Assembly (NCBI GenBank): GCA_008828725.1
Contig: MEHQ01000204.1
Location: 55,907 to 119,906 of the forward strand
DNA: 64,000 nucleotides
Direction of reading: 5' to 3'
Source: Saccharina japonica
Taxonomy: Eukaryota > Sar > Phaeophyceae > Laminariales > Laminariaceae
Below, one piece after another: positions 58,901 through 64,000 of the stretch. The position numbers and the translations under genes are program-made. Every line of letters starts with the position of its first letter. The first letter of the stretch is position 1. The notes below the pieces were generated by a model, which was not told the DNA's origin, did not search any database, and saw only the letters and a program-made list of their open reading frames with translations.

Positions 58901-60191
58901 ATCATGATATGGCCGTAGCATACGCCAGGCGTACAGGGGGCCCTGCATTGCTTAGATCGGTCCCGCAGGCTCACCCTGTGCATTACTGTGTACGAAGCTC
59001 TTGATTGTTAGTATAAAAATAGTACCAGAGGGTACAAAACAGGTACGAAATGCTGGGCCGTACGCGTACTACAGGCACCTTAGTGCGGCAGCCGTACAGC
59101 GGTAGGAAGTACTGTAGTTCGAAACCGATCCACTGCTTCAAGCCTGCTGTGAGTCTACAGCTGTAAGCCTGCTGTGAGTCTACAGCTGTAAGCCTGCTGG
59201 ATGTCTATGCCACTGCCTCGTACCTGGTAGGTATGAAGAATGTTTGCAACTTTACTGCTGTCGTTGTTTGCGTCTATAATACGTACTGCTGTCAGTGTCT
59301 ACAAGAGTGGACTTATATTCGACGTCGTGAGCACCAACTCGCGCTTAGGGTTACCAAGTATGCTCGCAAGTCCTCAACATACCTGGGGAATGATACGGGT
59401 ACGTAACAACAGCACAACAGCAGAAGTACCGAACCATACGCAGTATGTACATACCAGTACCTGGCACGTACAATTAGTACAGCAGCAGCAGCAGCAGTGT
59501 CAAAGGATAGTTGCGGCAACTCACGCTTCAATTTATCCTGCAGCTTCTCCAGTTCCTTGCTCTTCCCTCTATCGCCGCGGGTACGAGAAGCTCCTCCCGT
59601 CGGCTGCCGTCCGAGCCGACTAGGCGTTGCTCCCGCTACACCCCCCTTGCCCGCCGCACCGGACCCCACCCCTCCCGTCGCCGCCGCAGCTCTCTCCGAC
59701 TGCAACCGTAAGCTTCCGCCTGCTCGCTTTCCCCCCGCGCCCCTACCCTCAACCCCCCACACACCACCATTGGTGGTGGTGGTGCTGCTGCTGGTGCTGC
59801 TGCCAGATGGCCGGCGCGCGCTAAGCGTAGGCCGAGACAGCGATAGCGATGTCCGAGCTTGGGTTGAAGAAGTCATAGCTAAAGAGGATATGGCACCGCC
59901 GCTGCCGCCGTGGCTATTGCTGCTACTGCTGTGGCTGTGACTGTGGCTGCTTCGACGACTCGCGGAGGCCGAGGCCGGCGGTGTGCCATGGCAGCAGACG
60001 AAGCCGTCTGCTCCGCGGACGAGGCTCGATGTGATCATCATGACGAGGGACGCGGCGGTAGTGGCGGCGGTGGTGGTGGAGGCGCCTGCGTTGGCCGCAT
60101 GGTGAGTTTTCAGTTTCTCGTGCGGTGATCTCTGGGTGCTGCTGTCGCCGGCGGACGGCGACCAGGACGAGTAAGAGCCGTAGTCCTTCAT
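52024..60191 (-). CDS. PPR-repeat protein gene (multi-exon, 3' end unresolved)
   Basis: Minus-strand exons: 60191-59525, 57412-57289, 53460-53007, 52565-52024. The first carries a Ser/Thr/Ala-rich presequence (MITSSLVRGADGFVCCHG) and a basic coiled segment (KSKELEKLQDKLKR). Later exons hold degenerate ~35-residue helical repeats such as TYTHAINVMSKGG, ECYNAVVAGCAMAGDVAGAV, GFNHAIAGCARAGEWGAALT, SYNAALDACGRAGQVRPALA and SYAGALQACRVAADPAAALA. PPR proteins bind organelle RNA in a sequence-specific way (family knowledge). The 57289-53460 junction does not close in phase, so one exon is missing, and the gene continues past the C run at 52014. Two DNA elements sit in the large intron. Confidence 0.75.
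52565..53006 (-). other. PPR intron with a retroposon fragment
   Basis: Donor gtgagg at 53006. Contains a poly-C stretch (52930-52965), a main-family retroposon fragment (52858-52925) on the plus strand, and a G/C run before the acceptor. Phases 1 and 1 agree. Confidence 0.7.
52858..52925 (+). mobile_element. Oligo(C)-tailed retroposon, short 3' fragment
   Basis: GCGAGGGTCCATGGCCATAC, GACTACGGCCATGCATTC and an altered end GACATAAGAAGTACC plus C tail. Antisense within the PPR intron. Confidence 0.7.
53007..53460 (-). CDS. PPR exon with four repeats
   Basis: Acceptor caaacaag. Reads VRASEPAPSREALTKILTTA, WEQATDYLVDIRMANGGAIP, AAYAATANACARAGQGVRAQ, CYNAVVAGCAMAGDVAGAVR, GFNHAIAGCARAGEWGAALT and LLDELRS. 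Donor gtgagg leaves one base. Confidence 0.8.
53596..55842. mobile_element. 2.2-kb hAT element in the PPR gene, 8-bp TSD
   Basis: Inverted ends TAGGGCTGTGAGTTGGCTG (53596) and CAGCCAACTCACAGCCTTA (ending 55842), flanked by GCAATTAT on both sides (53588-53595 and 55843-55850). Subterminal AGTTGGCTGG units and palindromes lie at 55730-55800 and 53604-53660. Inside, a short coding-like part (53803-54000, plus strand) starts MAHQPIAIDGAGADGRAEGA and resembles the acidic N-terminus of a transposase ORF. No catalytic domain remains, so it is a deletion derivative. Confidence 0.92.
53803..54316 (+). pseudogene. Possible remnant of hAT transposase 5' part
   Basis: From ATG at 53803 the frame reads MAHQPIAIDGAGADGRAEGA, then SADHGSDGASDEEVTVPSAP, then basic sequence (KRPKRGQGF) that loses protein character toward the stop. 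Position inside the hAT element suggests a transposase remnant. No DDE or BED motif is visible, so the assignment rests on context. Confidence 0.35.
55923..56168 (+). mobile_element. TIR element family A, copy 4, TSD TCGA
   Basis: GACGCATGCTACGGTAAAGG ... CTACGTAGCACGCGTC, flanked by TCGA (55919-55922 and 56169-56172). 246 bases. In the PPR intron, 80 bases from the hAT element. Confidence 0.88.
56169..57288. other. PPR intron part, GC-rich and possibly coding
   Basis: (CA)n at 56230-56252. On the plus strand 56639-56850 reads VRYIPHPGSNPSVMVALFNA, DLVQAVNTLLLSLRRFHANT with coding-like third-position use; the missing PPR exon (minus) could also lie here, but no frame shows a clear repeat. 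A degenerate tRNA-like stretch (GAGTTCGATCC on the minus strand) is at 56503-56560. Confidence 0.35.
57289..57412 (-). CDS. PPR exon with one repeat
   Basis: Acceptor cctcccag after a pyrimidine tract. Two bases complete Arg left by the first exon, then FAGLRMWRQALTAFAEAKAN, GVPLTAATYTHAINVMSKGG and donor gtgggg. The repeat register (helix A to helix B) is clear. Confidence 0.78.
58210..58460 (+). repeat. Degenerate ~20-bp tandem repeat
   Basis: Units of AGAGCTACTGCTGTCAGTAG drift along 250 bases and open three Ala/Leu/Val-rich frames. Confidence 0.7.
58518..58795 (+). repeat. Dispersed repeat, copy 2 (first at 2674)
   Basis: Same blocks as 2674-2890 with an extra CTCAATCAAC-like unit inserted. 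It includes GGGTTAGGATTAGGGTTCGG, which resembles telomere-type TTAGGG motifs. Confidence 0.7.
59525..60191 (-). CDS. PPR gene first exon: presequence and linker
   Basis: The ATG at 60191 is the first in frame after an upstream stop. The N-terminus is Ser/Thr/Ala-rich with a moderately hydrophobic stretch ending SSLVRGADGFVCC, then long Ser/His/Gly-rich sequence and a charged helix before the donor gtgagt at 59524. The 'A-D-G-F' join resembles the Phe-containing cleavage site of stramenopile plastid presequences, but the hydrophobic core is weak. Confidence 0.62.
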
Positions 60192-60449
60192 CGCACGCTC
60201 TGCTGGTGTTGGTGCTGGCGCTGGTGCTGCTGGTGCTGTTGCTGCAGAACCTTTTCCTGCTCTGCTTGTTTACTTGAGTTCTTCGAGGCAGATGTGCATG
60301 ATGGTGTCGCGTTTGTCGCGTTAACAACCAAGGGGTTTCTTACATGAAAAGTTGTCGTTCTCAAGTCGGGGTCGGTGTTTTTGTCATTTCAGGCGCTGGC
60401 GGGCCTTGCACCACACTCAGCTGGCTGCGCTGCGGCTTTTTACCCCAAG
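60192..60449. promoter_or_regulatory. Shared divergent promoter region
   Basis: 258 bases separate the start codon of the minus-strand PPR gene from that of the plus-strand dehydrogenase-like gene. CTG/GGT-rich near 60200-60245. No TATA box is evident on either side. Confidence 0.5.
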
Positions 60450-60612
60450 ATGCACCAAGGTGGCTCGCGAAGCATCCAGCGCACCGTGGCGGTGGGGTTG
60501 GTCCTGATATTTCACTGCGGTCGGAGCTTCAACATCGTCCCACTGACCTCGGCTAACACCAGATGTCGAAGGACCTTTCCAGCGGCCTTAGCCAGCGCAT
60601 CGTCTCCTCCAG
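60450..60612 (+). CDS. Dehydrogenase-like exon 1: bipartite presequence
   Basis: Starts MHQGGSRSIQRTVAVGLVLI, then FHCGRSFNIVPLTSANTRCR and RTFPAALASASSPP. A basic n-region, a hydrophobic core, a small-residue site before Phe, then an Arg/Ser-rich stretch without acids. Donor gtaaca at 60613. Confidence 0.65.
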
Positions 60613-60690
60613 GTAACAACTACTAATAGCAGCAGCAACCAGCAGCAGCTGCCTGGTCTAACAGCAACTGTATCAACAACACCAGTGGGC

Positions 60691-60736
<46 letters not shown>

Positions 60737-62238
60737 CGGTGCCGCTCGCTGGGCGCAACTGGCGAGCTCCAAACGCTGGGTGTAAGCTACAGCAGTAGCT
60801 CCAAACTTTTGAGGAACACAACAATGAAGAGCATCAACATTACACGTAGCCCCACATCGATCGCCACCGCCGTTATTTGAACCGACGGTGACCGTGAGCC
60901 GTAAAGCCTCCCAGCGATGCCGGACTCTGTTGTTGTTGTCTCGAGCGCAAAGCTCAAAGCGCTGAGCGGGGCTCAACCCGTGGGAGACTGGTGTCACGGC
61001 CGTCGAAGTGTCTAGGCGCTCCACTGCTCGAAGTACCCTTGTAGTACACGTATACCAGGTACCGTACCTGGTATCCCTGTGCACGTTGAAGCAAGCGTAC
61101 GGTTACGCAACACGACAACGAGCGCGCCCACGTTCTGGCAACAATTTTCTTGGAATTTCGGCACGTGAGAAGTAAGAGTAGGATTGTTTTTTTTCCGGTG
61201 TTGTAGAGCCCTGTCCCGCTCTTTGTTGCCAAAAATGTACCAAGTACAAGATGATATTCGTGTCGCAACTGCTGTGTGTTGTTTTTGTTGTGCTTGTTCT
61301 TCTTCTACTTGTTTTCGAATCGATGTTATGGCGGAACCGACTCTCCGCCTTGCTTGTGCAATTTTTCCATTCCAGTATGTCAAAGGGCTGTCTACTCCTA
61401 TCATACCCCCCCCTGGTCAATGGTCAAATGAGTCGTCAATGGTCAAATGACTAAGGCAAGCAACAAATGAGTACGCCCCCCCCCCTCACCCCCCCCCTGG
61501 TCATATGACTACGGCCGTGCACGACATGAGTACACCCCCCCCCCTGCCCCATCCCCATCCTGTGTTAGCCCGTTTACAACTGCACCCACGTTGTTTGGTA
61601 AAAAAAGAACTTGGACTTAGTCAGGGCGTATATTATTCACACCCCTTACCCCCCCAAACCCCGGCTCCCACCCCTACCCCTACCTCCAACTCCAACCGCA
61701 ACTCCAATCCCCCCCCTCCGACCCCGCCTCCCTCAACTCCAGAAGCGCGCGCGGAACCGCCCCCGCGAGAGCTCATAGAGCGCGAGCAAAAGAGATGGGG
61801 GATGGGAACCGCTCGTGCAGCAGAACGGGGCGTTGACGAAGATGGCCTCAAGAGCGGTGCCGGGGCTAAGAAAGGGGGGCGGGGGGGCGGGGGGAAGAAG
61901 TCCCTCTCGAGGAGGCCGAGGGCGAAGGAGGACAGGGGACGGGGGCCGGCGGTGTTGTGCTGGCGGATGTTCAATGTGGAACTCCCGATAGAGGCGGACC
62001 CGGGGAAGGACGACTGCGGGGTTTCCGAAGAGGTTGGTGCAGGAGAGGGGGGGGGGGGTGGGATAAGGGGAGGGTAGGGTGGCGTAAGGGTGACTGTAGA
62101 AGGGGACGAGGGGGGAGCGGGAAAGGGGTAGGGTGTACTCGAGTTGTGCATGGCCGTAGTTGTATGACCATAGGCCCTCGGGGGAGGGGGTTTGATTTTT
62201 TTTTTCTTTTTCTTGGGGGTAGGAATAATCGTAGTGAA

Positions 62239-62269
<31 letters not shown>

Positions 62270-63959
62270 TGGGGGGTGAGGGGGTCGAAGCTTATGACAA
62301 CACTGTTGTCGGGCAAAGCGAGAAAATACGAAGCGGTGTTGGCGCTTGTAGTACGACCAATGAAGGCATGAATGCACCGGCAGGGGAAGGGGGAAGGATG
62401 TGTACTCATGTCATGCACGGCCGTAGTCGTATGACCATAGACCCTCGTGTCCCTACGATGCCGGGACGGAGACACGTCGGGTATTCACCGACAAGGCGGA
62501 CATTGCTTGTTGCACCAAGCGCGAAGCGAAACGTGAGGTGTTCGGCGAGTCGTCGCGATGAAGGGTGGGCTGTGCCCTATGTACTAGAAACCGCTTGTGG
62601 GGCGAATTTCGGCACCTTGTGCGTACTTTGTTGCATATGGATGACAGCGTCGAAACTGTTGATAGGGGATGGGGGGGGGGGCTGGGTGTGCGGGGGTGTG
62701 GGGATACAAACTGAAAACGGAGCGAATTCGCCGACAAGTGAAGTAAAACATCGTTTGCTCTCGATAAGAGTTCCGTGCGAGATTGAGAGCTGGACACGCA
62801 CGTGGTGGCTGGAGCGGCGGGAACGGGAAAGGAGGATAGGAAATGATGGCGCGCGAGTGGTGGTGGGGGGGGGGGTTGGTCAAGCGCACTGAGGATTCGG
62901 GTCGAGGAGGCTTCTGTTGCGTGCATGAACAAGGGCCACTCCCCTTCCACATTACCCCCCCCCCCTCTCTCGATGGTCATACGACTACGGCCATGCATGA
63001 AAATGAAGTACACCCCCCCCCACCTCCTCCACTGGCATCTCCCTTACCCCCACCAACCCCACCCTCACACCCCCGTCGTCGTGCTTTCCCCCCCACTGGT
63101 GCTAGCAATGCCTGCCCGGTCGGTAAAAACCGGACGTGGTCCGTCCCGGCACTGTAAGGATGCGAGGGTCTATGTTCACATGACTACGGCCATGCATGAC
63201 ATGATACACACCCCCACACACACTACGACTCGCTCACCCCCCCCCCACACCCCACGCCGTCCCGCTCCTCCCCCCCCGGCCCTCGCTTCTCGTCCTCTTG
63301 TGTACAGTTGGTGGCAGCGGTGACGGCTAAGCTCGGTATCAAGGGAGACGAGACGGTGTTGGATACGGACATTGTAGTCTTGCGCAAGTCTTTCGACGCT
63401 AGGAACAAAAAGGTGGGAGTGGAGCGGGGGGCGGGGCGGGAGACCGGAGTGGATTGGGGTGTTTTGCTATGATTGCCATTTGTACGCTCGTACCGCTGCT
63501 GCTAGTCCTGCTGCTGCTGCTGCTGCTAAATGCACTAATGCTGCGGCTGCTGTTGCTCCAGCTGCTGCTGCTGCTCTTTTTTTCCACCCCCCGCTCACGA
63601 GAGCAAGAGAGACACGCTCAGGGGGGCAGGGTCATCAAGGTGGGGGCGTGCTTCATCTCTACAGGATAGAGTCACAAGCGCCCCGTCGCATGCAAACACA
63701 AATCGCCGTACGAGTATGGTACGTTTGTTTTCATGCTAGTTTTCTGTATGTACAACCCCCCCCCCCCCCGTCCTCGCCTCCATCGGTTTTCCCAACCGCT
63801 AAATGCCAAGCGCCAAGACCCAAATGAGGCCAACCCTTCCGGCCGCCATTTTTTCCCGTAAACCTTGTCGCTCAGGACGGTGAGCCTAGCTTCTCCTACA
63901 CCCTGGACGTGCGCCTCGAGCCCAAGGTGGCCCGAAAGCTCAAGCTCAGATCGAAGCAG
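60450..63959 (+). CDS. FAD-dependent dehydrogenase-like protein, probably plastid-targeted (3' partial)
   Basis: Exons 60450-60612, 61743-62032, 63308-63412 and 63876-63959 join with phases 1, 0, 0. Exon 1 reads as a signal peptide (QRTVAVGLVLIFHCGRSF) followed by a Ser/Thr/Arg transit-like part. Exon 2 ends CWRMFNVELPIEADPG. Exons 3 and 4 read LVAAVTAKLGI, DIVVLRKSFDARNKK and DGEPSFSYTLDVRLEPK. The 'LRKSxDAR(K/N)K ... Y(S/T)xDV' pattern after an N-terminal L-x-L-P element is typical of the COG2509-type NAD(FAD)-utilising dehydrogenases. The FAD-binding Rossmann motif should follow downstream of the window. The family call rests on this N-terminal part only. Confidence 0.62.
60690..60735 (+). 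repeat. (CTG)n microsatellite
   Basis: About 14 CTG units in the first intron of the dehydrogenase-like gene. Confidence 0.95.
61410..61490 (+). mobile_element. Oligo(C)-tailed repeat, subfamily B
   Basis: GTCAATGGTCAAATGA occurs twice, then CTAAGGCAAGCAACAAATGA and GTACG plus a C tail. An internal duplication relative to the 38461 copy. Confidence 0.72.
61497..61546 (+). mobile_element. Oligo(C)-tailed retroposon, short 3' fragment
   Basis: TGGTCATATGACTACGGCCG ... CACGACATGAGTACACC plus C tail, directly after the subfamily B copy. Confidence 0.75.
61743..62032 (+). CDS. Dehydrogenase-like exon 2
   Basis: Acceptor caactccag after a 100-base C/T-rich tract. Two bases complete Glu, then ARAEPPPRELIEREQKRWGM, a Gly/Lys/Arg-rich linker, GPAVLCWRMFNVELPIEADP and GKDDCGVSEE. 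Donor gttggt, phase 0. Confidence 0.62.
62129..62182 (-). mobile_element. Oligo(C)-tailed retroposon, short fragment
   Basis: The minus strand reads GGCCTATGGTCATACAACTA ... GCACAACTCGAGTACACCC. Intronic, antisense. Confidence 0.7.
62235..62270. repeat. G homopolymer
   Basis: About 30 G in a row within an intron, one of several C/G runs in this part. Confidence 0.9.
62397..62650 (-). mobile_element. Oligo(C)-tailed retroposon, long copy
   Basis: The minus strand continues from GTCATCCATATGCAAC through CTTCGCGCTTGGTGCAAC and CATCGTAGGGACACGAGGGT to GCATGACATGAGTACAC. About 250 bases, with an insertion of TGCGTACAAGGTGCC-like sequence relative to others. Confidence 0.78.
62960..63024 (+). mobile_element. 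Oligo(C)-tailed retroposon, short fragment
   Basis: CGATGGTCATACGACTACGG, CCATGCATGAAAATGAAGTA and CACCCC; altered end but same C tail. Confidence 0.7.
63104..63220 (+). mobile_element. Oligo(C)-tailed retroposon fragment
   Basis: AGCAATGCCTGCCCGGTCGG ... CGTCCCGGCACTGTAAGGAT ... GCATGACATGATACACACC plus C bases. It ends about 85 bases before the next acceptor. Confidence 0.75.
63308..63412 (+). CDS. Dehydrogenase-like exon 3
   Basis: Acceptor gtgtacag, 35 codons: LVAAVTAKLGIKGDETVLDT and DIVVLRKSFDARNKK. Donor gtggga. The S-x-DAR-K motif is the main evidence for the family. Confidence 0.72.
63413..63875 (+). other. Dehydrogenase-like intron 3
   Basis: CTG-rich (63495-63575) and a C run (63757-63769). 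Phases 0 and 0 agree. Nothing else seen. Confidence 0.6.
63876..63959 (+). CDS. Dehydrogenase-like exon 4
   Basis: Acceptor gtcgctcag; DGEPSFSYTLDVRLEPKVAR and KLKLRSKQ, 28 codons, phase 0. It is followed by GCGAGT, a GC-type donor in an otherwise good AG|GYRAGT context. Reading through instead would run into a G homopolymer at the window edge. Confidence 0.68.
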
Positions 63960-64000
63960 GCGAGTTTTTGTATGGTGGCGGTGGTAAAGGGGGGGGGGGG

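Larger units (their letters stand above)
57413..59524 (-). other. First intron of the PPR gene
   Basis: Contains a G/GT-rich tract near the acceptor (57420-57640), a degenerate ~20-base repeat with AGAGCTACTGCTGTCAGTAG (58210-58460), the second copy of the 2674 repeat (58518-58795), and a 25-base tandem repeat AAGCCTGCTGTGAGTCTACA (59139-59200). No exon recognised. Confidence 0.5.

Overview
The window is nuclear DNA of a eukaryote. Genes are cut into short exons (about 90-670 bases) by GT-AG introns, intergenic and intronic DNA is packed with mobile elements and simple repeats, and no operon, ribosome-binding site or CRISPR array is seen. Ankyrin/TRP-type channels, GC-rich PPR genes, and presequences that look like a signal peptide followed by a transit peptide with Phe near the join, all fit a photosynthetic stramenopile such as a brown alga. 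The organism is an inference; no marker gene fixes it.

Layout. (1) 1-19504, + strand: the 3' part of a long gene for an ankyrin-repeat, six-transmembrane TRP-type cation channel ending in an IQ motif. About 15 exons could be placed by splice sites and reading phase; its 5' end lies before the window. (2) 19505-32490: a gene-poor zone with copies of a TIR element that makes 4-bp target duplications, a 4.49-kb perfect 9-bp satellite array, a hAT-like element and a broken R2/CRE-type (RT plus zinc knuckle plus restriction-like endonuclease) retroelement. (3) 32491-44885, + strand: a two-exon gene for a 97-residue SPEC3/Stum-like membrane protein. Its 12-kb intron holds a complete non-autonomous hAT element, tRNA-derived SINEs and two extra antisense copies of the gene's own last exon within a 2,344-bp tandem duplication. 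(4) 44886-51900: retroposon fragments, a 746-bp run of N and homopolymers. (5) about 52024-60191, - strand: a PPR-repeat gene with a 2.2-kb hAT element and a TIR element in one intron. (6) 60450-63959 and beyond, + strand: the start of a gene for an FAD-dependent dehydrogenase-like protein, divergent from the PPR gene with 258 bases between the two start codons.

Two repeat families run across everything: a 5'-truncated repeat of up to about 400 bases that always ends in the same sequence followed by an oligo(C) tail (about 18 copies plus a related subfamily), and a tRNA-like SINE of about 330 bases. Several long C/G runs, single N bases, identical gap flanks and an exact tandem duplication show that parts of the assembly, mainly 38.7-46.9 kb, need checking before biological conclusions are drawn.

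The genes are not a functional cluster. The PPR and dehydrogenase genes may both serve an organelle and share a promoter region. The channel and the Stum-like protein both belong to families with sensory roles in animals, but linkage here may be chance.
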